NCBI GenBank assembly: GCA_965247475.1
Contig: OZ252016.1
Coordinates: 2,542,001 to 2,606,000 of the forward strand
Source of the DNA: G965247475 sp965247475
GTDB lineage: Bacteria; Chloroflexota; UBA11872
Direction: 5' to 3'
Length of the DNA: 64,000 nucleotides
This document shows positions 52,587 to 61,915 of this stretch, piece by piece (position 1 is the first letter of the stretch; the number at the start of each line of letters is the position of its first letter). The notes below the pieces were generated by a model, which saw nothing but the letters and a program-made list of their open reading frames with translations, ran no database searches and was not told the DNA's origin. Both the position numbers and the translations under genes were made by a program.

Positions 52587-55500
52587 CTAGGCGCGACGAC
52601 GGCGGACGGCGCCGATCCCGAGGGCCAGGGCGATCGCCAACAATGCCACGGTCGAGAGGATGCGCATGGCGTCCGCCAGCGGCTGAGCGGTGAACTCGAT
52701 ATCGACCACGTGCTCGCCGGCGGCGTCAACGATCCATCCGTTCACGGATCCAAACACCTCGAGATGGCGCTCGACTTCGCGGCCGTCGATCGAGGCCTTC
52801 CAGCGCGGGTCGAACAGCTCGTTCACGACTAGAAGATAGGGCCGGTCGCCGTCGGCGGTCACGCGGTAGCGCGTCGGGCTCAGGTGCTCCGTGCGGAGCT
52901 GCGCGGCGGGTTCCGGAGCAAGGTCGATCCTCGGGCCGACAAACACGGGGAGCGCGACGCCTTCGCGCTGTTCGATGTGGAGCGTGTGGGCACCGCCGGA
53001 TAGCTCGATGGTCGCCCGCGCGACCGATCCCCCGGGGGAAACCGACAGCTCCGGGAGCACGTCGCGCCCGTCGACTCGAAGCGATCGTAGGAGCGAACGG
53101 GAGTCACGCGCCGCATTGTCATCGCCGCCCAGAATGACGGAGATTTGATACGCGCCGGCCTCGGGGGCCAGGAATGCGCGCTCGCGTGAAAGCGCTCCGG
53201 CGTGCATCGGGAACACGAAGTCGAAGCTCACGAACGTCGGCCCCGGCAGCTCGGTCTCCGGGTCCGGGGAGTAGAGGTTGACGGCGTTGGGTCCGGGCTG
53301 GAGGGGCACGCCCTCGATGACCAGCGTGTCCGGGACGCCGGGCGACACGAGGAAGATGGCGATCGGGTCGTCGACGATTCGGACCCACAGCGACCGGACA
53401 TCCTCGATGGACCGTACCCGCAGCGCGACGGCAACGGGCCAGACTTCGTCTCGCGGATTGTCGATGACGAGGTTGTCGGCGCGCTTGTGGACATCCGCGA
53501 TGCGACGCCAGCCGTCCGCGGCGTCGTCCGGCTGACGTCCAGACCACCCAGACCCTGCGGTGACGTCGGTGGCCTCGGTCGTGGGACCCGCAGCAATGTC
53601 GTGCGGCCGGGCCGCGAGGAACGCACGCCACCGCGCTGCGCCGGGGTTCGCGGCCCAGTCGCGAGCGAGCTCAACCTCCATCTGCCCCCGCTCCTGCTGG
53701 GCCACCGCTAGGACTCGCAGAGGCGCCGGCCCGAGCACCGGTGCGGGCAATTCAAGCGTCGCCGGACCACCGCGCAGCACCGCCGTTCCGATCAGCCGCC
53801 AGCGGCCGCTGGCCCGCGGGCTTCCCGACGGGGGCGGCTCCAGCGCAGTCCCATTCATCAGCACGAGCTCACCGCGCGTCTCGAGGCGCCGCACGCCGCC
53901 CTGGAACCGCAGGCGCTCTTCGGGCCTCAGGAGAGGATCGGGCTCGTCCGGTTGCTCGATCCAGAACTCATAGGTTCCCGGTGCGTCGCCAGCGAAGGTC
54001 ACGCGAGAAGCGCCGGGCGCGATCTCCAGCGCATTGCCCTGCGCGCGGAGCCGCAGGAACGCTTCGGTCTCGGCGCCGAACGAGAGCATCGAGAGGCCGG
54101 CCGACGTATCGGTGACCAATCGCCAGGCCTCGTCGGGGTCGAGTCTGGCAGTTAGAACGACGGCCGCGTCCGCTTCGCTCGCGAGTTCGCTCAATGGCGG
54201 GAGCGCGTCCAGCTCGAATGGCGCCAGGAAGATGGTTCGAGTGGCCCACACCCGCGGCTTCTCGTCGGGGATGCGGAAGAATCGGAGCGGCCCGAACGCG
54301 CGTTCCTGCTCGAGCCCCTGCGAACGCAGGAGGTTGGCCGCGGCGTCCGGGGCGACCAGCGGGGGGCCGGAATACCGGTTGTTCACGTCGTCTTGCTGCA
54401 TGACGTAGCGAACGCCGGCATGTTGGAGCATGGCGACGGCACTCTGCCCCTGGCCGCGCAGCAGCGCCTTGTAGAGGGCGCTGGAGGCCTCGGGTGGACG
54501 GAGCAGCGTCATGACCGGCGGCTGCGGGACAAGCTCGCTCACGGCTGTGAGGTAGGAAGTGAAGCCCCAGTCGGTGGTCATGCGACCGGCGGGCGGAAAC
54601 GCCAGCACGCGGAACTCGCCGGGCTGCTCGCCGAGCCACGCGGCGGCCTCTCGAACGTGGTCGGGCAGTTGAACCTGGGAGCCGGGCAGCGGCGCATCGT
54701 GCGAGTGAACGACAAAGATGTCGCCGCGCACGATCGGCCCGGCGAACACGAGCGCGGCGGCGACAACGGTCAGCGGGCCAAGGGCCCGCGCGGCGCGCGA
54801 TGCGCGATCGTGGGTGAGCCGTCGCGCCCAAGTCCCGCATGGCGAATTCGCGACCCAGTCGCCAATCGCCGCGATGCCGAAGCCGGCCAGGGGCGCGGCA
54901 CCGAGCAAGGTGAGCGCGGTGGCCTTGTACCAGGGGCTCCTGAGGACCCAAAAGCCCGGGACGTGGTCCCAGAGCCACGCAAAGGCGAAACCTGTAGGCC
55001 CGTTGACACCCATGCTCAAGAACAGGCCGAGCACGCCGATGGCGCCAATTGCCAAGAGCCGCCGGTCGCGTGCGATTGTGAGCCCGACGATCGCCAGCCC
55101 CATTGGCAACGCGCTCGCCACGATCGCCGCCGGCGACGCCAACAGGGTCGGTGCGTGCGGCACGTAGGGCGTCCCGGCGAGAGTCTCGTACCAGATCCAA
55201 TGGCCCTGCAGGCGCAGGACGTTGAGCGGCGGCGTGAATTGTGAGAGCCCGCGAAGTTGCTCCTGGGCCGCGTCGCGGGTGCCTGCCAGCGCAAAGATCT
55301 CGCTCGGCCCGGCGGTGGCAAGGCCGACGGCTTGGGGAACGAGCCAGTAGGCGCTTGCGACCAGGATCAGGGTGAGCGCGAGACCGGCGAACCTGGCCGC
55401 TCGCCAGGCGGCCGCGAGGTCGCGGTTTGCGAGCCGATGCCCGATGAATAGCAGGAGATAGAGCGGGACCGGCAGAACGGCCACCAATGCCATCGGCGGA

Positions 55501-56096
55501 TTCGTGCCCGCGCCGGACGCGATCACGGATGCGAGCGCCATTTGACCGGCTGCGACCCACAGCGAGCCGTTGCGGGTGGCCTGGATCGCGATGCCGAGCA
55601 TCAGCGGCAGCGCCGCGTAGACGCTCAGATTCGCGATGTTGACGCCCTGCCACATGGGTTCTTGATAGAAGTTGAAGAGGTATATGAGCACCGCCCCGGC
55701 GCGGACGAGCTCGCGCGAACTGAGGCGCCCGGCCAGGAAGTACATGGCCAGGCCAGCCGCCAAGAACCAGGTCATGAACTGCAGGCGCTGGGCGACCTCG
55801 ATCGAGAACCCGAGCGCCCGGAACAGCGCGGGCCAGAAGAGGAAGAAGACGGCGGGCAGGCGGTCGTCCGGGCTGGCGCCCAGGCCGGCGTCCGGCGCCC
55901 AGGTGCTGAAGTACCCGGCCCATCGATCGAGGGTCAGCGGAAGCGCGAAGTCCTCGGATTTGGCCACGAAGCCCGACTGGATCCAGAACAAGGGCGGAAG
56001 GCCGGCCAGCAAGGTGACCAGCAGGCCCCAGCGGCGCTCCAGGCGGCGTGGGAGAGACGCGGCCGCCCGAAAGGGAAGGACGGGCATCGCACGCAT
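52587..56096 (-). CDS. Giant GT-C-like membrane protein with beta-domain tail (G4)
   Basis: 1169 aa from ATG 56096; the frame runs 15 codons further but TAGGCT seven bases before this ATG favours it. Loop 1 FVAKSEDFALPLTLDRW then STWAPDAGLGASPDDR; PGFWVLRSPWYKATALTLLGAA near residue 390; large beta-rich outside part; C-terminal YLLVVNELFDPRWKASIDG, one helix and RRRRA. First gene of the operon G4-beta protein-G3-G2. A family relative of AftD/YfhO-like GT-C transferases is likely; sugar and acceptor unknown. Confidence 0.8.
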   Translation of the reverse strand: MRAMPVLPFRAAASLPRRLERRWGLLVTLLAGLPPLFWIQSGFVAKSEDFALPLTLDRWAGYFSTWAPDAGLGASPDDRLPAVFFLFWPALFRALGFSIEVAQRLQFMTWFLAAGLAMYFLAGRLSSRELVRAGAVLIYLFNFYQEPMWQGVNIANLSVYAALPLMLGIAIQATRNGSLWVAAGQMALASVIASGAGTNPPMALVAVLPVPLYLLLFIGHRLANRDLAAAWRAARFAGLALTLILVASAYWLVPQAVGLATAGPSEIFALAGTRDAAQEQLRGLSQFTPPLNVLRLQGHWIWYETLAGTPYVPHAPTLLASPAAIVASALPMGLAIVGLTIARDRRLLAIGAIGVLGLFLSMGVNGPTGFAFAWLWDHVPGFWVLRSPWYKATALTLLGAAPLAGFGIAAIGDWVANSPCGTWARRLTHDRASRAARALGPLTVVAAALVFAGPIVRGDIFVVHSHDAPLPGSQVQLPDHVREAAAWLGEQPGEFRVLAFPPAGRMTTDWGFTSYLTAVSELVPQPPVMTLLRPPEASSALYKALLRGQGQSAVAMLQHAGVRYVMQQDDVNNRYSGPPLVAPDAAANLLRSQGLEQERAFGPLRFFRIPDEKPRVWATRTIFLAPFELDALPPLSELASEADAAVVLTARLDPDEAWRLVTDTSAGLSMLSFGAETEAFLRLRAQGNALEIAPGASRVTFAGDAPGTYEFWIEQPDEPDPLLRPEERLRFQGGVRRLETRGELVLMNGTALEPPPSGSPRASGRWRLIGTAVLRGGPATLELPAPVLGPAPLRVLAVAQQERGQMEVELARDWAANPGAARWRAFLAARPHDIAAGPTTEATDVTAGSGWSGRQPDDAADGWRRIADVHKRADNLVIDNPRDEVWPVAVALRVRSIEDVRSLWVRIVDDPIAIFLVSPGVPDTLVIEGVPLQPGPNAVNLYSPDPETELPGPTFVSFDFVFPMHAGALSRERAFLAPEAGAYQISVILGGDDNAARDSRSLLRSLRVDGRDVLPELSVSPGGSVARATIELSGGAHTLHIEQREGVALPVFVGPRIDLAPEPAAQLRTEHLSPTRYRVTADGDRPYLLVVNELFDPRWKASIDGREVERHLEVFGSVNGWIVDAAGEHVVDIEFTAQPLADAMRILSTVALLAIALALGIGAVRRRRA

Positions 56097-56103
56097 CTGA
56101 GGT

Positions 56104-56109
56104 AGCCTA
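56104..56109 (-). promoter_or_regulatory. Candidate -10 box of a leaderless G4 transcript
   Basis: On the minus strand TAGGCT is followed after seven bases (ACCTCAG) by the ATG of G4, so transcription would begin at the start codon. No ribosome site is present. On the plus strand TACTAT (56108-56113) overlaps it and could serve the divergent methyltransferase. Confidence 0.45.
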
Positions 56110-56199
56110 CTATCCGGCGCCGGATTCACGAGCATTCGCAACGGGCGCCGGGTCGACGTCGGGCTGGGGATACCCTTCAGCGACGGCGCTTGTTCTGGC

Positions 56200-57174
56200 G
56201 TGGCGCGAGGAGCATCTATCTCACAGAGCCTCGGCCAGTGCCAGGTGTGTGCTCGTGCCGCCGGGTGGACGGATACCGGCTTGCGACCGCTGTCTCCGTA
56301 CGAGACGGGCGTACGGTTCCATATTCTGCGGTGCCTTGAGTGCGGCGTCCTCGCGACCTGGCCGCAGCCACGGCAGGAGGATCTGACCCGCTACTACGAC
56401 TCCGGCGACTACTACTCGGCGACCGAGGCCTCGCAGGTAGGCCGCCCCGGCGGTCCTTGGCTCGATCGCGTTCGGGTCCTGGCCCGGCGTTCGGTCGTCG
56501 GCCGTTACTACGGACCGCCGCAGGTTCGGCGCCGTCCGGCCGCGGTGATCGCCTCGGCCTTGGCGCGGCGGCGGTTCGGGTGGGCCCCGGACGGTCTCGA
56601 GGTGGGGCGCTTGCTGGACCTTGGATCGGGCGACGGCGCGTTCCTGCGCGACGTTGTGGAGCTTGGCTGGGAGGCGATCGGGCTCGAGGTGTCAGCCCAC
56701 GCGGCCGCGAACGCAGCCCGCCTGGGGCTCGACGTGCGGGTAGGCGACATACGTGAGGCGCCGTTCCCGCCCGATTCGTTTGATGTCGTTCGGCTCTGGA
56801 GCGTGCTCGAGCACGTGCGAGAGCCTCTGGCGGTCATGCGCGGGGCCGCACGCGCGCTGCGGCCCGGCGGCTGGGCGGTCGTGCAGCTTCCAAACGCCGA
56901 GGGCGCCGCGGCGCGCGTTTTTGGTGCGCGGTGGTCGGGGTGGCATGTGCCGGCGCACCTCTGGCACTTCACGCGCGCCAGTCTGTGGCGACTGCTTGGC
57001 GACGCCGGACTGGAGCCGACTGAGTTGCACCACGCGTCGGTTGGCACATTGGCGCGCACGCTGGGGATTGCCGGCAACGCCGCGGGCCGGTTGGGGGTGG
57101 CGCTCGTGGACCTTGGGCTCGATGCGGCGGGCGCGGGGGACTCGATGATGGCGTTCGCGCGCCGGCCGCGGTAG
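56200..57174 (+). CDS. Class I methyltransferase with N-terminal zinc ribbon
   Basis: 324 aa. N-terminus has C-x2-C ... C-x2-C (CQVCARAAG; RCLECGVLAT), the ribbon found in methyltransferases that act on sugars, followed by YYDSGDYYS. Methyltransferase core: LLDLGSGDGAFLRDV (about 138-152), IGLEVSAHAA, FDVVRLWSVLEHVREPL, LWHFTRASLWRLLGDAGL. GTG used because it precedes the ribbon; other starts a few codons away are possible. Divergent from G4, convergent with the formyltransferase fusion. Confidence 0.82.
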   Translation: MARGASISQSLGQCQVCARAAGWTDTGLRPLSPYETGVRFHILRCLECGVLATWPQPRQEDLTRYYDSGDYYSATEASQVGRPGGPWLDRVRVLARRSVVGRYYGPPQVRRRPAAVIASALARRRFGWAPDGLEVGRLLDLGSGDGAFLRDVVELGWEAIGLEVSAHAAANAARLGLDVRVGDIREAPFPPDSFDVVRLWSVLEHVREPLAVMRGAARALRPGGWAVVQLPNAEGAAARVFGARWSGWHVPAHLWHFTRASLWRLLGDAGLEPTELHHASVGTLARTLGIAGNAAGRLGVALVDLGLDAAGAGDSMMAFARRPR

Positions 57175-57184
57175 AGGCGACCGA

Positions 57185-59275
57185 TTACCAGGCGGAGTGT
57201 TGGGTGAAGTCGCAGTAGCGGTGCGGGAAGACCCAGGCGAGCGCCGAGGCGCTGGCCAGCGAACCCGCGCGCACTTCGATCGTGCCAGTCCGCTCCGCCT
57301 TCTCTGGCGCGAGCGCACCCAGGAACATGGCCGCCAGGCCCTCGCCCGAGAACACGATGCGGGTGTCGTCGGGGTGCGGCCGTGTGATCCGGGCCTCGCC
57401 GCGTTCAGCCGCGACCGCCACATGGGACGTGCCGCGGACGAAGGTGACGCGCGCGCCGCGAAGCCCGAGCGCGGCGGCGCGTTGCCGAAAAAGCGGTAGA
57501 AGCGCGTGCACAAGCCGGCGAAGGGAGGGGACGAAGACCAAGTGCTCCCCCGGGCGCCGGTGCCACTCGAGATCCGGCATCCACGCTGTGAGCGCGGATG
57601 CGGGCGACGCGTGAACCTCAGCGTCTGAAAAGCCCGCGCTTCGGATCGCGGCCGCCATGTAGGGCGCCGGATCCTCGTTCGTGTCGAACAGCACGGCAGT
57701 CACGACCGCCAGGGCGCGATCGGCGCGGATTCGAACGGCCGCGCGCGGCCGTTCGTTGCGAGAGATCAGGTACCAGGACCAGGCCAGCGCCTGGTCGAAG
57801 TCGCGATCTTGCACGGCGCCAGTCGTGGCGGCATAGGTCCGTCGCAGGTTCATCAGCTCGGTCGTGTTCGTCGCCGTCACCTGGTGCACATGCAGGTCAG
57901 CATCGGCCGCCCCCGGGGACCATTGGGCGGTGAGGCGCGCCTGCACGCGCTCGAATCCGCGCCGTCTGTACATGTCATAGGCGACGCCCTGATCACGCTT
58001 GGCCGTCAGCCACACCAGGGCCGTGCGATGCGCATCGGCGAACTGGAGTGACTGCTCGAGGAGCCCGCTGCCGATCCCGCGGCCTCGGAAGTCGGGACGC
58101 ACAACGACCTGGCCAATCGTGGCGGTCCGAATACGAGCGTCCCCGGCGATGAACCGTCGAAGCGCGGTAATCGAGTGCCCGCACGCCTCGCCGTCTGAGT
58201 CCGCGATGAGGACCGACCCGGGCACCAGCCCGTCATCGTTGAACTTGCGCGCGTAGCGCTCGGCCCCTATCCATCCCGTGGGCGCCAGCATCTCTACACA
58301 GGCCGGATCGTCGTCTTCTCGCCAAGCGCGATAGACCACGCCTCGCTCGTCTTTGACGCGCGGGCGCTGCTTCCAGTGCCGCGCCACGAAATCGCGCGCG
58401 GGTGTCCGCTGGCCGGCGTATCCAACTTCCAGGAGCTCGACCGCCCGCTCGTCGCCGGCCCCGACGACCAGTCGGGTCATGCCCTCGACCACGGCCATCG
58501 TTCCGGGAGGGCCGTCCGGAGGCGGCGCGTCGTCGACCGCCGCGGCACGCCAGATGTAGAGGCGTTCGCGCTCGTATTCGGTGAAGGCGCCGTCGAGTGG
58601 GGTGGTGAGGGCGCGGACAATGTTGACCACCGTATTCGCGGGCTGCTCCCAGTCGATCTCGTTTCGCCGCGGTGTGTGGCGGGAGTACGGTTCGGCCAGG
58701 TACGGCATTGGCCGGCGCGGGAACCCCTGATTCCGCAGCATGTCGAGGAACTCGTCGCGAAACACCTCGCGCACGAGATCCGCAACGCGCCGATAGAGTC
58801 CAAAGCCGGTGTCGTCCGGGCGGACCGGAATCGCGCGCTGGAGCACGATGTCGCCGGCATCGACACGCTCCTCCATGAAGTGGATCGTGACACCGACTTC
58901 CGAAGCGCCGTCCATGAGCGCCCACAGCAAGACGCCGGCGCCCCGGTACTCGGGCAGCAAGGACGGATGGACGTTCAGGGGACCGAGGCGGGGCAGCTCC
59001 AGGATTCGGCGCCCGAGAACCTGGTTGTAGAACACCGAGAGAATGAGGTCAGGCGCGAACGTCGACGCGACGGTGTAGAAGGCGTCGGAATTGACGTCCT
59101 CGGGCTGGGCCGCGGGCAGGCCGCGCTCCACCGCCCAATCGTGGGCGGATTCGTGCCAGTAACGCATCTGCTCCGCCGGCGGACTGACCACGAAGAGGTC
59201 GTGCTCGCCCGTCGCCATGAGCTCATCGAGCGCGGAGATTCCCGGCTGCTGACTGCCCATGAAGAGGATCCTCAA
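57185..59275 (-). CDS. Sugar formyltransferase fused to GNAT/Eis-like acetyltransferase
   Basis: 696 aa. Residues 1-300: formyltransferase of the Fmt/ArnA type, with LNVHPSLLPEYRGAG (N-x-H catalytic pair) and VTIHFMEERVDAGDI (catalytic Asp). Residues 310-480: GNAT fold, with acetyl-CoA loop VVVRPDFRGRGIGSGLL and YDMYRRRGF. The rest (480-696) resembles the second GNAT-like and SCP2-like tail of Eis proteins. This combination would formylate and acetylate amino sugars. Start overlaps the stop of the epimerase (ATGA). Such a fusion is unusual; function of the tail is inferred. Confidence 0.75.
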   Translation of the reverse strand: MRILFMGSQQPGISALDELMATGEHDLFVVSPPAEQMRYWHESAHDWAVERGLPAAQPEDVNSDAFYTVASTFAPDLILSVFYNQVLGRRILELPRLGPLNVHPSLLPEYRGAGVLLWALMDGASEVGVTIHFMEERVDAGDIVLQRAIPVRPDDTGFGLYRRVADLVREVFRDEFLDMLRNQGFPRRPMPYLAEPYSRHTPRRNEIDWEQPANTVVNIVRALTTPLDGAFTEYERERLYIWRAAAVDDAPPPDGPPGTMAVVEGMTRLVVGAGDERAVELLEVGYAGQRTPARDFVARHWKQRPRVKDERGVVYRAWREDDDPACVEMLAPTGWIGAERYARKFNDDGLVPGSVLIADSDGEACGHSITALRRFIAGDARIRTATIGQVVVRPDFRGRGIGSGLLEQSLQFADAHRTALVWLTAKRDQGVAYDMYRRRGFERVQARLTAQWSPGAADADLHVHQVTATNTTELMNLRRTYAATTGAVQDRDFDQALAWSWYLISRNERPRAAVRIRADRALAVVTAVLFDTNEDPAPYMAAAIRSAGFSDAEVHASPASALTAWMPDLEWHRRPGEHLVFVPSLRRLVHALLPLFRQRAAALGLRGARVTFVRGTSHVAVAAERGEARITRPHPDDTRIVFSGEGLAAMFLGALAPEKAERTGTIEVRAGSLASASALAWVFPHRYCDFTQHSAW

Positions 59276-60246
59276 GGCCGGTGGACGTCCGTTTCGCCGC
59301 GGAAGTACTCGATCGTGCGGACGAGACCCTCGTCCAGAGGCGTCGTAGCCTCCCAGCCGATGGCCTGGCGAATGCGCGTAAGGTCGGGCACGCGTCGACG
59401 GATGTCCTCGTAGCTTGCCCCGAAGACGGACTCGTATTCGACGGTCTCGATCGGGACGTCGAAGCCGCCGACGCGCCGCATGATCTCCGCCAAGTCGAGG
59501 ATCGAGTGCTCCTCATCGGTCCCGATGTTGAAGACCTGGTTTCTCGCGGCGGGCGCCAGCGCGCCGTCAACGATTCCCCGCGCCGCATCCACGACGTAGC
59601 AAAAGGTCCGTGTTTGGCGGCCGTCCCCGTGCACCTGGACGGGCTTGCCCGATAGGAGCCGGTGAAGGAAGACGGTGACAACGCGGCCGGCCCCAAGCGA
59701 ATCCAGGCGCGGCCCATAAAAGTTGAACGGCCGGAAGATGACGAACTCGAGCCCCCGTGACTGGTGCAGGGCAAGGATGTAGTGCTCGACGGCGGCCTTT
59801 GCCGTCGCATAGCTCCACCGGTTGATCGCGGTCGACCCAAGCACTCGATCGTCGTCCTCCGACCAGGGGACGTCTGGGTTGCGGCCGTACACCTCGGATG
59901 TGGAGGTGAAGACGAGCGGCCGACTGCGCCGGGCCGCAATCTCGGCGATGCGCAGCCCGCCGATCAGATCCAGATTCAGCGTGTGGAGCGGGTCCGCCAC
60001 GTACACCTTGGGGTCGGCAACGGCCGCGAGGTGGTAGACAAGGTCCGACGCCGCGATCTGGGCCTCCATCAACTCCGCGTCCATGACGGAGCCGCGAACG
60101 AACTGAAAGCGTGGGTTGCCGGATAGATGCGCGACCTTGGACTCGTCGGTCAGGTCAAGAGCGACGACGTCATCGCCGCGCGCGATGTGAACGTCAACGA
60201 CGTGCGATCCCAGGAAGCCCGCTCCGCCGGTGACGAGGATCCTCAC
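59272..60246 (-). CDS. Extended SDR sugar-nucleotide epimerase/dehydratase or decarboxylase
   Basis: 324 aa from GTG in a GTGA overlap with the upstream gene. ILVTGGAGFLGSHVVDVHI (NAD-binding, G-x-x-G-x-x-G), FTSTSEVYG, SYATAKAAVEHY (Y-x-x-x-K catalytic pair), FRPFNFYGPR. Near the UDP-glucuronate decarboxylase and 4,6-dehydratase groups. In ArnA the formyltransferase is fused to such a domain; here the two are adjacent, coupled genes. The long upstream extension of the frame is the shadow of the neighbouring gene. Confidence 0.9.
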   Translation of the reverse strand: MRILVTGGAGFLGSHVVDVHIARGDDVVALDLTDESKVAHLSGNPRFQFVRGSVMDAELMEAQIAASDLVYHLAAVADPKVYVADPLHTLNLDLIGGLRIAEIAARRSRPLVFTSTSEVYGRNPDVPWSEDDDRVLGSTAINRWSYATAKAAVEHYILALHQSRGLEFVIFRPFNFYGPRLDSLGAGRVVTVFLHRLLSGKPVQVHGDGRQTRTFCYVVDAARGIVDGALAPAARNQVFNIGTDEEHSILDLAEIMRRVGGFDVPIETVEYESVFGASYEDIRRRVPDLTRIRQAIGWEATTPLDEGLVRTIEYFRGETDVHRP

Positions 60247-61775
60247 GCGGGGCGTTCCGGCACATCGCGCACGTCGACGAGCACGAAGCTGCCCGCGCGC
60301 GCGCGGACGGGAGCGTGGTCCAAATCGAGCTCCGTGAGGCGCACGTAGTCCTCGTTTACCAGCGCGTGGTCCACATCGTAGCGACGCAGAATCTCGGGCA
60401 CCGGCTGCTGAAGCACCGGCCAAACCGCATCGTAGTGGTGCAAGTGGCCGAACGAGCTGTCGGTGCTCCAGACGCGGGCGCGGGTGAAGTACAGGGCGAA
60501 GTCCGCCAGGAACAGTGGGAACGTCATCAGGTTGGCGCGCGGCTCGATCCCGTCGATCTCCGCGAGAACCTCGCGGAGATCGGGGGTGAGCGATCGACTC
60601 GTGTCGTTCGCGATGACACGCTGCTGGAGGAACAACGACGGGATGAGCCCGGCGCCGGCGCCAATGAGCGCGAGGACGAGCCAGGGGAGCCAGGCGAGAT
60701 CGGGCCGGATGCTCGTGATTGCGGCCGCCACCGCCAGGGCGGCGGGAAAGGCGGCGTACTCGCCGTAGCGCTCGCCCTCGCCAAGCCACTCGACCTGCCG
60801 CACCTGACGAATCACCACGCCCGTGGTGAGCAGTGTGAGCGCCCAGACGAGCACGAACCCGAGCTGGCGATCCCAGGTCAGGGTCTGGAACAGGCCGAGC
60901 TGAAACCCGCGATCGATCGCGACCACGACGGGGAACACCACAAAGGCGTTCGCCGCAACCACGGCGACGAATGGCGCGCGCCGCACCAACTGGTAGATCC
61001 GAAAGACGGGATCGCCGCTTTGACTTGCCTCGCGAGGGAGTCCGCGGACCTGATGCGCGTAGCGGTTGTGGATGTTCCGGCGCCACCACCAGAGCATCGC
61101 CATGTGCCCGGCGAAGACGCGCAAATAGAAGCCGCGCGATACGACCACCGCCGCGAGCCACGAACCGGCAAAGGCCGCAGCGTAGTACGGCGTGAGGAAC
61201 CAGAGCGACAGCGCTACGGTCACCGCCGTCAGCGCCTGCAACGCCATTCGGTGCGTCAGGAAGAGCGCGGTCCCGACCGCGAGCGACACTGGGTACCAGA
61301 CCCAGTCGCCTGACGTATGAAACGCCAGGTGAGGAATCATCAGGGCCGAGAACATGAGCGACGCGAGCGACCGCGTCGAGAGGTTGGAGTTCTCCATCAC
61401 GATCAGGGGGGCCAGGGCGTACGCCGCCTGCGCGGCGATGGCCACGACGATCTCGCCGGTCAACGCATAGGCGACGCCGAACAGCAGGAGGTTGTGGACG
61501 GCATCGAACATCGGGCTGATCAACCACTGCGCGCGGTCGACGACGGTTCTTGGCAGCAGCGACAGCAGGGCTCGAAGCGCCGGCGGATAATCCGACGGCT
61601 CCTTGAGGATGTACCGGTCGAACTCCTGCGTTTCGCCCCGACGGCGGCGACGGTAGTAGTCGGCGATTGCAAGATGGCGCCACGTGTCGACGCCGAACTG
61701 TCGATTGCCGATCCGCGGCCAGACCTGCAGCAAGAACGAGGCGGCAGCGACCGGCAGCGCCCAGAAGATGTCCAT
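60243..61775 (-). CDS. Polytopic GT-C-like membrane glycosyltransferase
   Basis: 510 aa from the ATG giving MDIFWALPVAAASF; a start 46 codons upstream would collide with the divergent gene and adds an uncharacteristic sequence. About 11 helices. Loop 1 has FGVDTWRHLAIADYY (acidic site of GT-C enzymes), then KEPSDYPPALRALLSLLP. Stop overlaps the epimerase as GTGA, so the three genes form one unit. Function: sugar transfer from lipid carrier, inferred. Confidence 0.75.
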   Translation of the reverse strand: MDIFWALPVAAASFLLQVWPRIGNRQFGVDTWRHLAIADYYRRRRRGETQEFDRYILKEPSDYPPALRALLSLLPRTVVDRAQWLISPMFDAVHNLLLFGVAYALTGEIVVAIAAQAAYALAPLIVMENSNLSTRSLASLMFSALMIPHLAFHTSGDWVWYPVSLAVGTALFLTHRMALQALTAVTVALSLWFLTPYYAAAFAGSWLAAVVVSRGFYLRVFAGHMAMLWWWRRNIHNRYAHQVRGLPREASQSGDPVFRIYQLVRRAPFVAVVAANAFVVFPVVVAIDRGFQLGLFQTLTWDRQLGFVLVWALTLLTTGVVIRQVRQVEWLGEGERYGEYAAFPAALAVAAAITSIRPDLAWLPWLVLALIGAGAGLIPSLFLQQRVIANDTSRSLTPDLREVLAEIDGIEPRANLMTFPLFLADFALYFTRARVWSTDSSFGHLHHYDAVWPVLQQPVPEILRRYDVDHALVNEDYVRLTELDLDHAPVRARAGSFVLVDVRDVPERPA

Positions 61776-61915
61776 TGGCTCTGCGGTCTCGCGGGTTACG
61801 GTGGGCCGGACGTCGCGTAGCCGTTGCCCGCGCGGCCGAGCCGATTCCGCTGCGCTCGCAGCCAGATGGTAACGCAGGCCGTCGACATCGGCGGACGGTC
61901 CAGGAGTCGACATAG

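Noticed and set aside
53968..55923. 651-codon minus-strand open frame overlapping G4
   Set aside because: Arg/Gly-rich shadow in a different frame of the same strand; G4 has clear helices and motifs.
60315..61313. 332-codon plus-strand frame
   Set aside because: Antisense to the GT-C protein; hydrophilic charged sequence typical of an antisense frame of a membrane protein.
61776..61913. Longer N-terminus of the GT-C protein at 60243
   Set aside because: It would begin 3 bp from the divergent gene and adds a charged sequence unlike a GT-C N-terminus.
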